Shown piece after piece: positions 11,501-21,317 of a DNA stretch of 64,000 nucleotides. Source of the DNA: Pocillopora verrucosa (Eukaryota > Cnidaria > Anthozoa > Scleractinia > Pocilloporidae); the NCBI RefSeq assembly GCF_036669915.1, contig NC_089321.1:17189598-17253597 (forward strand). The letters run 5' to 3'. Within the stretch, counting starts at the first letter, position 1. Each line of letters begins with the position of its first letter. Position numbers and translations under genes: made by a program. Below the pieces are notes generated by a model, which worked only from the letters and a program-made list of their open reading frames with translations, did not search any database and was not told the DNA's origin.

Positions 11501-12633
11501 TGTGATGAGAATAAAGACCAATATAAATTAGGGTTGTTCTTTGGTCCAAAACCAAATTGTCCAAGTTAACAGAAAGATTTCCAGATTTCATGGAAAAAGA
11601 GAAATAAAACACAAAACGATAGGACAAAATCATTACATGCTTAGTTTATTTGAAAGTATTTAAATGGGGATCCAGGTGTGCCAAAGGGGAAAGGAGGTTG
11701 TTGTTACATTCAGAAAACTTTTGTCTCTTGTGTTCAAGACATAGCTCCTTTACATTTAGAGAACTATCAATTGAGGGTGTCTTTTAGGAGCGATGATGAA
11801 GTGATTACAGATCACTACATCCACATGTGACAACATTGAAAAATCAATTAAGGTAGCAAGTTACAGTGTAGTTGGTCATCCCTTTTATCTCATCAAGGTT
11901 ATCATTTTAAGCCCAACAAGATTGGCCAGTGATGGAGGTTTAAATTATAATTTTTATGACTAAAATGCTCATCATGGGAGTCATAATAAACATAGGTGAT
12001 TGTAGCTGATTAGTCAGCAAAGTGGACTGACCAACTGAGTAATTTGGTCTCATCAACTGAGTTGATAATGTAATTAAATCAGCCAATAGCGATTACAAGT
12101 AAGGGCTAACACAAAGGGTTCACTCTTGAAACATCAGCTTTAGAACTGATGGTGGCCAATTCACATCATCAATTCAGTTTACATACATACATACATACAT
12201 ACATTTATACATACATACATACATACATACATACATACATTTAACATACAGTTTTTAAAACCAAATTATCTTTTATTGCCCAACACTGATGCAGCACCAC
12301 AGTTTCTTTAGAAACATCTCTGTTATTCATTAATCAATTGAGTAGCTTATTATTACTGTTTTGTAGGTCCATTTTGGTTGATTTTTTTTTTCTTCAATTT
12401 TATCCTTATTATTTTAGTTACATTATGAGATGATCCTGATTGCTGGTAAGCCTGCAGGTAATGTGATATGCAGTGAGGCTAAAACACAGAAGGTGGACCT
12501 TGTTATAACTGGTTGCCGTGGACTGAGCAAAGCTAGACGTACAATCCTTGGAAGTGTTAGTGACTATGTAGTGCACCACAGTGGCCTTCCTGTCTGTGTA
12601 GTACCTCCTCCTTTAAAAAAACATGACCAATGA
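8555..12633 (+). CDS. Universal stress protein (UspA family), copy 2
   Basis: Four exons, 8555-8639, 9674-9763, 11240-11343 and 12418-12633, join in phase to 164 residues. Intron phases are 1, 1 and 0, and intron positions in the protein match those of the gene at 3362, so the two arose by tandem duplication. The N-terminal strand is ILIAVDGSEH. The ATP-binding signature is intact: G125-x2-G128-x9-G138-S139, followed by VSDYVVHH. The copies differ clearly in the middle, especially in the third exon, and this one ends in a lysine-rich PPPLKKHDQ tail instead of histidines, so the duplication is not recent. The role is presumably cytosolic ATP-binding stress response, by family. Confidence 0.9.
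10506..10674. repeat. Family A element, reverse orientation
   Basis: A copy of the CCCTTTMACTCCCA-ended element in intron 2 of the second stress-protein gene, reading CTTTAACCCCCATGACGATC at its left end and GAGATCTGGAAGTGAAAGAG at its right. It is about 40 bp shorter than the copy at 5302 and carries several substitutions, so it is an older insertion. Confidence 0.5.
10785..11150. repeat. Dispersed repeat, family G, copy 2
   Basis: The second copy of the repeat described at 7205-7680, in the same orientation, just upstream of exon 3 of the second stress-protein gene. It shares the GTTTGTTCAAATTC and CAAATTCCCCAC blocks with that copy. Confidence 0.5.
11428..11590. repeat. Family A element, degraded copy
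   Basis: Begins CCCTCTTTTAAACTCCAATGAG and continues with the family's AAGACAGAATTTATCCTCACAATATC block and the AATTGTCC block. The right terminus is lost or strongly diverged. It lies in intron 3 of the second stress-protein gene. Confidence 0.5.
12113..12180. repeat. Family E repeat, decayed fragment
   Basis: The sequence around CTTGAAACATCAGCTTTAGAA...TGGTGGCCAATTCACATCATCAATTCAG is a diverged match to the block at 26325-26405 (CTCGAAACGTTCGCTTTAGAAAC...GGTGGCCAATATACGTTATC). It is one of several copies of this dispersed family in the window. Confidence 0.5.
12181..12243. repeat. Microsatellite (ACAT)n
   Basis: An interrupted ACAT/TACA tetranucleotide tandem repeat of about 60 bases, broken once by TTTATACAT in the middle. 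It directly abuts the decayed family E fragment. This is a likely polymorphic locus. Confidence 0.9.
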
Positions 12634-14087
12634 AAAATATTCAGGTACACAGATCTGATTCCAGCTGCAATTAGACATACTGCTCCAAGAGAAAAACACT
12701 TTTTGGTTTACACATGAGGCATTCATTTTTCATAAACGTCTTAATAACTGAGAGTGAGGGCCATACTAGGGAATATTGGCCTGAGGTCCATACCAAAATG
12801 GCTAAGGGCCAATATTCCCCAGTACAGCTTGAGCAAGTGAGGTTAGTAAGTAGTTATAATTATATGGCACCCAGACAAATCTTGTTTATTTTCAATTTGC
12901 AAGCTTTCCCAAACTTAAATAAGTAACTGTCGGTATGGCAAAATCCTGACCAAGTAAGGGCCAATCAGAATGACTGGATTTACCTCAAGAATTCATATGT
13001 ATCTTGTAATGTAATTAAATTGAGTATTTTAATTGGGCCTGTTTCAAATGCCAAGCTGCAGTCACTAGAAACTGGCATAGATCACAACTTGTTTGATCTG
13101 TGTAGATGATCAAAAGGGTTACAGCTCTGCAACTGAGAAAATGCATTACCACTGAAAAGGATACTTATTAAAATATTGTAAGTAGTCTGAGAAGATTTTA
13201 ACCAATTATTATCAAAATAGGGGTTTCACTGGTCATATAACCAATCGTTTAAACATTATGAACATGCAAACAATTTAAACTATTTCTGGTTCAAATTTTC
13301 TCTGCATTATCTAAATGGTTACAGAAACTTTACCAGAGTTATGGAGATTTAGATTGCCGTAACTAAAGATAATTATCATTTTAAAGGTCCATTTACCATT
13401 GCAACTTTCAGTCACTGTCTGGTACTTAAAAATTTTTATCTAGGCTACATCAAATTTCCATGATTACAAAGTTTCTCAATTTTGGATCAGACTCTTTCAC
13501 GTGTGTCTTCAATTATCATCAAGATAATAATTAACAACTATTCACCAAAGTGGAGCTAGGTTGCCGCGAGGTTAATATCCACTGCAAGCCACAGCCATAG
13601 AGGTGAACAATTATCTTAGAATATACTAGATCAGTAAGATAATATTGCACTTAAAGATGATTTTTGTTCCTGCAAGATTACAATATTTTCTGCTGCAAAT
13701 CCCATGTTAGTCACTTGAAGGTTAATGACAAAGGATATTTTTAGTTTGAGTACCCAATCAAGAGTGTGCCTTCAATGCCATCCACTGATTTAGTATATAC
13801 TAAATGTCAATTACAGACCCAGTTTACTAAGTGCATTCAGAAGTTACAATCATCCACATATCACACAATCCTCTAAGATATTTTAACTATTGCCACTTGA
13901 CATATGGTAAGCATAGAGGTCAGTAATATTATTAAGGTAATTTAATTAATTGTACTAAGCTACAAGTATTTACATACTGTAACTGTAGAAGAATTTTACT
14001 ATTTTGAGGTTTAAAAAACTGCCCAAAAGTATTCTTGCATAAACATTGAAGTTAAGTGATGTTAAATTTCAAAACTGGACTGTCCTT
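12634..14087. other. Convergent intergenic region
   Basis: Lies between the 3' ends of the second stress-protein gene and the RdRP-helicase gene. It contains a small inverted element around 12752-12845 (GGGAATATTGGCC...GGCCAATATTCCC arms with CTGAGG) and a family D element at 13542-13612. I see no coding sequence. Confidence 0.5.
13542..13612. repeat. Short inverted-repeat element, family D
   Basis: ACAACTATTCACC at the left and GGTGAACAATTATC at the right are inverted copies around a TGGAG...TTAATATCCACTGC core. Better preserved relatives are at 33015-33098 (AACTATTATCCACC...GGTGAATAATTGTT) and in part near 36145-36175. This is a MITE-like family. Confidence 0.5.
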
Positions 14088-14093
14088 TTTATT
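14088..14093 (-). terminator. Poly(A) signal of the RdRP-helicase gene
   Basis: AATAAA on the minus strand, 56 bases past the predicted TAA stop at 14149-14151. It is the nearest canonical signal and supports exon 6 as the terminal exon. Confidence 0.5.
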
Positions 14094-14148
14094 TCTGTGG
14101 TTTGTTATGCTTTGTCCTCCAAACTATAGCCTTGCAGATTTTCCTAAT

Positions 14149-14324
14149 TTAAGATTTTTCTGAGCGAGAACTGGCACTAGATGTTTCTTTAGCCCCGCTC
14201 CGTCTCCTTCTCCCCAGCCCTCGCCGTGAAGCACCGCGGCCTCCTCTTCCTCTTCTCACTGATGAACTTTTGGTAGGACTTGGTGACTCTAAATCATGAA
14301 CAAGAAAATTCGCATCTATAACTT
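14149..14324 (-). other. Exon 6: RG-rich C-terminal tail
   Basis: The acceptor CACCAG places this exon in phase 1 with exon 5. After EVIDANFLVHDLESPSPTKS the tail is strongly basic, with RRGRGGRGASRRG and then RRRR, and it ends in a Ser-rich RSEKS. RG/RGG tails bind RNA and are arginine-methylated; they occur in germ-granule and silencing proteins. An alternative acceptor, TTTAG at about 14295-14299, would shift the frame, so I prefer 14324. Reading through the exon 5 donor would give a shorter protein ending at 14447. Confidence 0.65.
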
Positions 14325-17300
14325 CTGGTGAGAACTTGAAAGTGTGCTTGATAATGATGAACTCTCACTCTCTCTCACTCTCTTCAGGTATTTCATCTTT
14401 TTTTTTTCCCTCTTTTTCGATTTGTATTTTATACCACTGTGATACATTAAAAGTTGAATGACGTGAGATTGAGTATTACTGAGAATTCACCTGTCATGTT
14501 TTCTTGGGGACAGTCACGAGCTAGTTTATTCTCGTCAACCCAGTTGATCCACGCTTTCCATAATTCACAATGTTCAAGGGTCTTCTTGTTTCCAATCACA
14601 ATCATTCCTCTACGGGCTCGAGTCAAAAGCACGTTCATTCGTTTATCGTCATTCAAAAAACCGATGAACCCGTGCTCGTTGCAACGTACGGCGGAGAACA
14701 CGATAACGTCACGTTCTTGTCCCTGGAATCCATCCACTGTTCTGACTGAGACATTTCCAAGATTTTTTTGTTTCATCTTATCCAAGATCAACTTAAGCTG
14801 CGCTTGGTAGGGTGTAATTACACCTATCCCGTCACTAGTCACGTCTCCTGCTTTGAGAAGATCACTGACCAATTCACACACTAGTCCGGCCTCAAAATCG
14901 TTCGACTTGGACGACCCCTTGCTCTTTTCCATTGCCGAATGTGGCGTGTTAAGGAGTGCTACAGGCATCTTCTCGTTTGGCCATATGAATCCAACAGGGG
15001 CTTTCCTCTCCGACTCAGTCACACCATCCTCAAGCTTATCATCATAAAATTGACATGATGGAAACCGCGCTATGGATGGGTGCATTCTGTATTGAATACT
15101 GAGCATGCGTACAGGAACTCCCACTTGGCGAAGCCGTGAGAACATGGAACATGTCAGCTGGTCTGGACCTTTAGCAAACTCGCTTAGCACCATAGGAGGA
15201 AGCTGCTGATCATCTCCTTAAAGATGCGGAATAAAACAGATTGAGCTTACAACACTTTAACTATTAAAACAGATGTGTTGCAAAGAATCTACAGATCACG
15301 TTTTGCATTTCGATTTTGGTTGTTGCAAAAAGGCGGATCAAACCATTTATTACTAAGCTGCTCTAAGGAAGTCATTGCTCTTCTCCCAAGAAACGTCCCC
15401 TCCCCTGAGAAAAACATTCTTTATTCTCTTATGATAGATTTGTTTCGGTATCGTTTGCCAACGTTCGATGATCACTGGCCAGAGTTACATTACTCATTTC
15501 TTCAAGTGGGTTTTGTGGGGAAGAGAGTAACTACTTTCTAAAAAAATCATAGAGAGAGAGAGAGATTAGCATCGCCCCCAATTTACTTTCCCTTTGTTTT
15601 TTACCCTCGCCAAGAAACAAAATTATCCTCCTCGATTTCTCCATCAGTGAGAGGGTTTTAATGTGATAATCTGGTTTCGTCATTTCAATAGAGACTAGTG
15701 GTTATTCTTTGGCATTCAGATTTTCAATTGCTCGGTAGCTTTGGATAGAGGAATATCGGCTCCAAGAAATTGCATTCAACTGAATTAGGGTGTGGGTTTT
15801 AAGGCACTACATGGGAGAAAGAGCTACGTTTGCATCGTCCCTAATACTTTATGTGAGAAAACAGCGGATTTCTCTTATCTCTTCTCAGTAACTTACCCAC
15901 TAATACAAGCTTCTCGCAGCCATGTGAAAGAGGAACAAGGATTGCTGGTTCGGTAGCCTGTGAGGCCTCATCGACCAAAACTCGCTTGAACACGAACCCA
16001 TCAAGTAAGGACGACCCTGCACTAATAAGAGTAGTGCAAACAATTTTGCAACTTTCCAGAATCTTCCTTGCCATTTTTTTGTCGATTCGGCCATTGGGGT
16101 CTTTCTTTCCAGACTTTATTTGCGAGTATTTAAACTCAAAGGTCAAATGATTTATGTCCTTGGACACTTTCCACCCTGAGCTTCCAAAGCGAACAATCTC
16201 CTCATTTTGTAAGCCATGATCCAAAAGCTTCTTTAAGAGGTTGTCGACACCCTCGTTTGTCTCAGCTACAAGAAGAACTTTGTCATGGCTGCTAAGAAGC
16301 CAGCGTTTCACAATCTCTGCGCTCGTGATGGTCTTCCCAGAGCCCGGAGGCCCCTGTATAAGGGTTATGGAGGCGTCAGTGCAAGTGGCATCCTGAACAG
16401 CTGAATTTTGACTTTTGTTACCAGACCACTTTGAGAAGGAACAAGCTGATGAAAAAGTGCTGGTTTCTCCATCTGTTCTCACGACACTTGGACCTGAGAA
16501 AGAGAAAGTTTTTGACATCTTCAACTATTAACTGCATGCAAGAATTACTTTCTTGAAAGTTTTTTTCAGTTTTCATTTGAAACTGAGAGTTCACTAAGAT
16601 GTGATAGAAAGGGACCCAACTCACGATAAGATCGCTGCCTTTTGCTATGTTGTATCGATAACATTAGCACCAATTTGCATTATGCAAAGATCTTGGTTTT
16701 AATAAGCGAAAAAGTTCACATTTTGCCATGCTCTTGAAAGAAACAGGAAGACATAATTTGATGAAACCGATACTGGAAAACATACCAATCTTCGTTGTAG
16801 AGCCTTTATCTACTTGCTTCCTTGAATCTTGACTTGAAAGGTCGTCAACACAGAAACTGCCGACGATTCCTTCAAGAATATTCTGCCCATATTTCGTTGC
16901 GCCTTGAAGAGCTTTCAGTGCTGCTGAAGTGCGTCTGTATCCAACAAGACTAGGAAATTTGTAAAGATACCACCTTCCTTTAAGAATGTTTTCCCTTGAA
17001 GAGTCATCTGAACTTGTTGGCCACACTATGTCAACTGTTAGTATTGTTCCACAGATTTCTGTCACTTCACCGATGTATTCACGTTTTGAAATATCTGATC
17101 GACTGAGGGCCACGCCATCTCGCACACGGAATGATTGAGTACCTCTTGTAATTACCATTGTAAATTTTAGTTCTTGTTCATTACATGGAGTAGCTTCAGC
17201 CGTGATACGGTAACGTGAGAAGACTCCTTGAGATGCTATAACTGCTTGCTGCACCTCCTCTAGTGACTCTAAAGTTACCAGGAAAATCCAGTGCAGAAAG

Positions 17301-20300
17301 TACGGTAAGGCATTCGGGTGGCAAGTGAAGCCTTCCAAGGGCAGATGACCTACATGCAAAATTTAAAAGGATTCAATTTCTTTCAAATTAAAATCTATCA
17401 CAGAAGTAATTTTTTAAACCCGCACATTTGTTGGTGTTCCCGGAAGAACTCGCTTTCATGACCTGACAATGCTTAGGTTTAACCGCACCGGAAAAAGTTT
17501 GAAGTCGTCTAGGTCGATTACTTTCTTGCATGGTAAAGCAGCACAGACATAATCGATATAACGTAGATTGAGAATGTGATTTACCATCTTTTCCCTTCTT
17601 TGTTAACCTCTTGTTATGTTTGTCGGATTTCATCACATGGGTGTAGCACAAAACTCTTTGCTCCCCGGTTGGTTACGATTTTATCGTTAGTCTTCTCTCT
17701 ATTTGGTGTCGATAAATTATGTGTTATTTTACATATTTTAGAATTCCTGGACGTACGATTGTGACTTTTATCATTGTTATCATTGTTACTGACTTACCTT
17801 TGCAGATGACTTGAACAACGCGGCATCCGGTGGAATGGTCATTTCCAAGAAGCACAGCATCGAATACCTTATACATTTGATCGACACTGAAAATGACCTG
17901 TCTCTTCCATAAAGACTCGAGACATCGCTTAAATCGTGCGAGAAGCGTGATGTGAACATTCTCGCCGAGGACAACGTCAAGATTGAGTTCCTGTAGCCCG
18001 CTAAGCAAACAGATTAGGAGATTTTTGTAATGGTCGGGTGTCCCTAATGAAATATCTGGAGAGGACCGCCAAAGAACGGACTCCAAATGGCAAGCTATGT
18101 GATGCTTCTCCTGCACAAAATATCAAAGAAGGAAACAAGGCTTCTTAAAGAACTTGTTACCATGGATCATGAAATTAGCGGTAGTCAAGTCTTAACACAA
18201 TAAATGATAATATATCTGCCCCCCCCCCCTTGCTCAACATGCAAGAAAAACAAGTCATTTAACGTAGACCTCGTTCAATTGATGCCACGATGGCAGATAA
18301 AAAGGGAAGAACGGGCTATTTTTATCGCCGGATGTACTATAACTCTTTGCTTCCGCCACCTTTACAAATCAAATATTGCCGAAATGCAGAAAACGACTAT
18401 TACAAACCTTTTCGTCAGATGAAGAAGTCATTCTGTCGCATATTTCTTCCAAATGACTAGTTTGTAAACATCCCCTTTCCAACAGGTCTTGAACTCTTAT
18501 GATATTTCTGTCCAAATCACTAACCGACTCTTCAGGGTCACACTGAAGGTCTGGAAAATTACTCCTGTGGTAGACGAATTCTTCTTGCTTTTCGTTACTT
18601 CCAGAAGGTGTTTGGATGTTTGATTCACCCTCTAGTGAGTCCGCATTTCCAACGGATAGTTTTGAGGAAAGTTTCTGAATCTTGTGACCAGGATCGAAAT
18701 GATCATAAACACAGAAAGCCTCCAACTCAAGCAACTTCTCTCTTCGAAGTCGAGTTTGAAAATCTCGCGGCAAACTCGACTTAAAACGATCAAGAGCCAC
18801 ACTCATGATGGGTGCACGATCGTTTTCATCTTCCTTTAAACAGATAAACGTGTTCTGTTTTTTTCCTGTGTAGATGTCTAGTCGTCGACCATCCAAAGCA
18901 AAACTGTAGCCGGCATTTAGCTGCAGAAAATGTCTCTCTGATGACTGAACATGTACTGAACAAAAGGCCTGAGCGACGTTTTCCTCCTCATCTAGAGTCA
19001 GCACTTCACAAAGGTTTAGTGGAACTGACATCGCCAAAGAAATGACCCACTGTATATCTCCAAGCAAAAATTTGAATACGAGCAGTTTTTCAAGGGACGA
19101 GATCAGGATATTGTGAAGTACCTTCCAAGACAATTCTTCACCCTCTGTTCTGTACAGAAGACGCCAGCGCTTCTCGTGGCCACGTCTAACTTTGATAGTT
19201 CCGATGTCGTCTCTAGAAAGAATTCGAGATTGGTGAAGGGGATTGAGAAGGGACTCTAGATCCGCCATTGGAATGTCTGCTGGTAGACATCTGCACTGTT
19301 CCCGACTAAACCGGGAGAAGTCAATTAGGTGAATGTACTCTTCAATGCATCTTTCTTTGTTGGGTTGCTGGCACCACTTGTATAGATACCGAAACAATCT
19401 GTACTCACTAAGCCGTGACTCTTGGTTGGATAACAAAGCAAGCATGTCTTCCTCCTCAAAATCCTCCACCTTTCCAGTCGCTACATCTTCTATCATCTGG
19501 TCTCTTTCGAATAATTTTGCCCTTTGGTACAATTTTTGCCAGACGAATTCTTCATTTTTTCCATCCTTTGTCGGAGCTTGCAAAATATGTTCCTTGATTT
19601 CAACTCTCTCGCCAGTTTTAGCAGCGTCAATGGCACGAGAGAACAAGGCTGCGACAATCTTACATTCTGTAGAGTTGATTCCTTTACTATCCGCCCATTT
19701 GTCAAACAAATTGTCCAGCTTGCCAACAACAGCATTACTGTATTTAGCAAAATACTTCAGAAAATCATCTTGCGTGAGATTTGTTCTTTTAGCAGAATTA
19801 GCTGCAGGATATTGGCTTGGCTCTGTTCCTTTTTTCGGAACGAGTTCTTCATCCCAGCAAACGAAGAATTTGTCCCCATCAAGATCACTTCCAGCAATCT
19901 CATCGGGGTGTGGACGACTTCCTTGTGTTGGAAAAACAATGCAGTCTACTAGATGACGGCATTCAGGAATGTCGGTGCATCGCAAAATCCGGATATCGCC
20001 TGGATGATAGCAAGGATTTTTAACCACCACCACGCGTGTTTCTGTCAAGATCTTGGGGCTTCCTCGTATCGTTGGCTGAAAGAAGACCGTTGTGGCTCTC
20101 AACTGCCCTGATGGATCGCAAATGCCGTAAACATTCCTTGATTTCTCAATGGGAATTTTCAGCTTCAATGCAGCAGACTTTTTAGTTTTGTGCAATGGAT
20201 TCGGTTTAGATGGTTGAGGTTCCCTGACCCGGTTACGCAATTTTATAAGTTGTTTCTTAGTTTTCGTGTCTATTTTTCCTGTTTTTAACAAATTCTCTGC

Positions 20301-21317
20301 CAGTTCAAACTCTTCATTTGCGCACAAGAACTTAAAAGCAACTTCATGGGCTGTGGTAATCTCTTTAAGTTCCTTGAAGTACTCTTCTTGCTTTTTCAAG
20401 AAGACCTCATCGGAAATACCAAGCGCTGATAAAAGCATGATATACTGTTTGTTCAACGAGCCAATTTCATTCGGCCTTGAGAAGCCCCGGTCGACAATGC
20501 CAAGGAGATGGGGTCCAGAAAGTTTCCACGCAAATTTCTCCATTGAAGGGCGGATTTGGATTCCCTCTTCCAAGCAATCATTGTGGCATAGTACTCCTTT
20601 GCATCCCTTCAGGCGGACCTGAAATACTGACGGTATCGCTGGTGACTTGATGCCTTCATACAAAGTTTCCAGGTTCAAACTCTCAGTCACTTTCAATGCG
20701 CATTTAGTTGATATAAAACCACATCCGTCGGTAAAATTGTACTTGTCTCGTTCTACGTCATCCACAACGCCTATTTGATCTTCGGGAATACTGCACGCAG
20801 GCTTTGCAGTCGAGAACAGCAACCCGACTCTAGCAGCTCTTTTGGCAACATCTTGAATTTTCTCAAAGTTCCCAAAACGGCTCAAAATCTCCTTCACGCT
20901 ACCTTGCTTCTCGTTGTAAAGAACACAAGTTCTTTCTCGGAGCTGACTGGCACTGTGGCCAAAGAATGTAAATCTCTCTTCAGTAAAATCCTCTTTACAT
21001 CTAAGAATGACGCCGTGTGTAAGGAACTTCGACACGGCATCAAACCGCGTTGAAGGGCCGAAGTGAACAACCAGAAAGTTGGCAGGATCATACTCACGAT
21101 ACAAAGGGCAAGGGCTGTTTTTTGTATCATGTACAACTTCACAAGTGAAATCCTTCCATTCCAATTTCTTGTCATCTCGAGCTCGTCTGCTAACATTTAC
21201 TGTTATGGTTTTTACTGCAATACATTGACTATCTGCGACACCTCTTTCCTTCCGCCGTGGGAAGTCAATCAAGGGACGAACATCATCTTTACTTTTCACC
21301 ACTTGCTTAAATTCCAT
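14149..21317 (-). CDS. RNA-dependent RNA polymerase fused to UPF1-like SF1 helicase
   Basis: Six exons on the minus strand: 21317-18408, 18110-17798, 17349-16786, 16493-15897, 15216-14491 and 14324-14149. All introns are GT/AG, with phases 0,1,1,1,1. They join to 5286 nt, 1761 residues plus TAA. Residues ~75-640 are a cellular (QDE-1/EGO-1/RDR type) RdRP. Residues ~1130-1700 are an SF1 helicase with UPF1/IGHMBP2-like 1B and two RecA domains. Residues ~1705-1761 are an RG-rich tail. All catalytic motifs of both enzymes are intact. An in-frame TAA 12 bases upstream makes the Met at 21317 the first possible start. The predicted role is synthesis of dsRNA on RNA templates, with helicase-assisted template handling, in small-RNA silencing or antiviral RNAi, probably cytoplasmic. 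No AATAAA or new promoter-like start separates the two halves in the 297-nt intron between them. The fusion is inferred from the sequence; a transcript spanning it would prove it. Confidence 0.85.
14491..18110 (-). other. Exons 2-5: linker and SF1 helicase module
   Basis: Exon 2 and the first half of exon 3 (about residues 971-1130) encode a helical linker of unknown function. Exon 3 then has a 1B/stalk-like segment (VRDGVALSRSD...YIGEVTEICGTILTVD...GYRRTSAALKAL). Exons 4 and 5 carry the full motif set: Q-motif NKSQNSAV (1288-1295), motif I GPPGSGKT (1310-1317), motif II D1437-E-A-S, motif III GDDQQLPP (1462-1469), motif IV-like Q1503-Y-R-M-H-P, motif V region D1623-GFQGQE and motif VI NVLLTRARR (1656-1664). 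These are UPF1-like SF1B signatures (the UPF1, SETX, IGHMBP2, ZNFX1, Hrr1 clade), distinct from the SF2 Dicer-type helicases fused to Dictyostelium RdRPs. Confidence 0.9.
15217..15896 (-). other. Intron 4 of the RdRP-helicase gene
   Basis: A 680-nt intron with donor GTAAGT and acceptor TTTAAG that splits the helicase between motifs II and III, inside codon G1462. It contains an AG dinucleotide run near 15553-15565. An 88-codon plus-strand frame here has no recognisable motif and I do not treat it as a gene. Confidence 0.7.
18408..21317 (-). other. Exon 1: complete cellular RdRP module
   Basis: A single 2910-nt exon encodes residues 1-970. After a short, non-conserved N-terminus of about 75 residues it has the order expected of Pfam RdRP (PF05183): FFGHSASQLRERTC (~118-131), KRAARVGLLFST, FTDGCGFIS (195-203), NPCYHPGDIRILR (434-446), DCIVFPTQGSRPHPDEIAGS and the metal-binding D478-L-D480-G-D482. 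This double-psi beta-barrel type active site is that of eukaryotic silencing RdRPs, unlike the GDD palm of RNA viruses. Residues ~640-970 are a C-terminal extension with no motif I recognise. Read without splicing, the frame stops 12 codons after the donor, at 18369. Confidence 0.93.

Noticed and set aside
12181..12243. Regular repeats as a CRISPR-like array
   Set aside because: A simple ACAT microsatellite; no spacers, and the genome is that of an animal.
19333..19956. 207-codon plus-strand frame, with several others, opposite the RdRP exon
   Set aside because: Antisense shadow of the RdRP reading frame; no motif and no codon pattern of its own.
18408..21317. Possibility that the polymerase is an integrated RNA-virus gene
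   Set aside because: The active site is the cellular DLDGD type with the PF05183 motif order, and it is spliced to a host-type helicase; viral palm motifs are absent.
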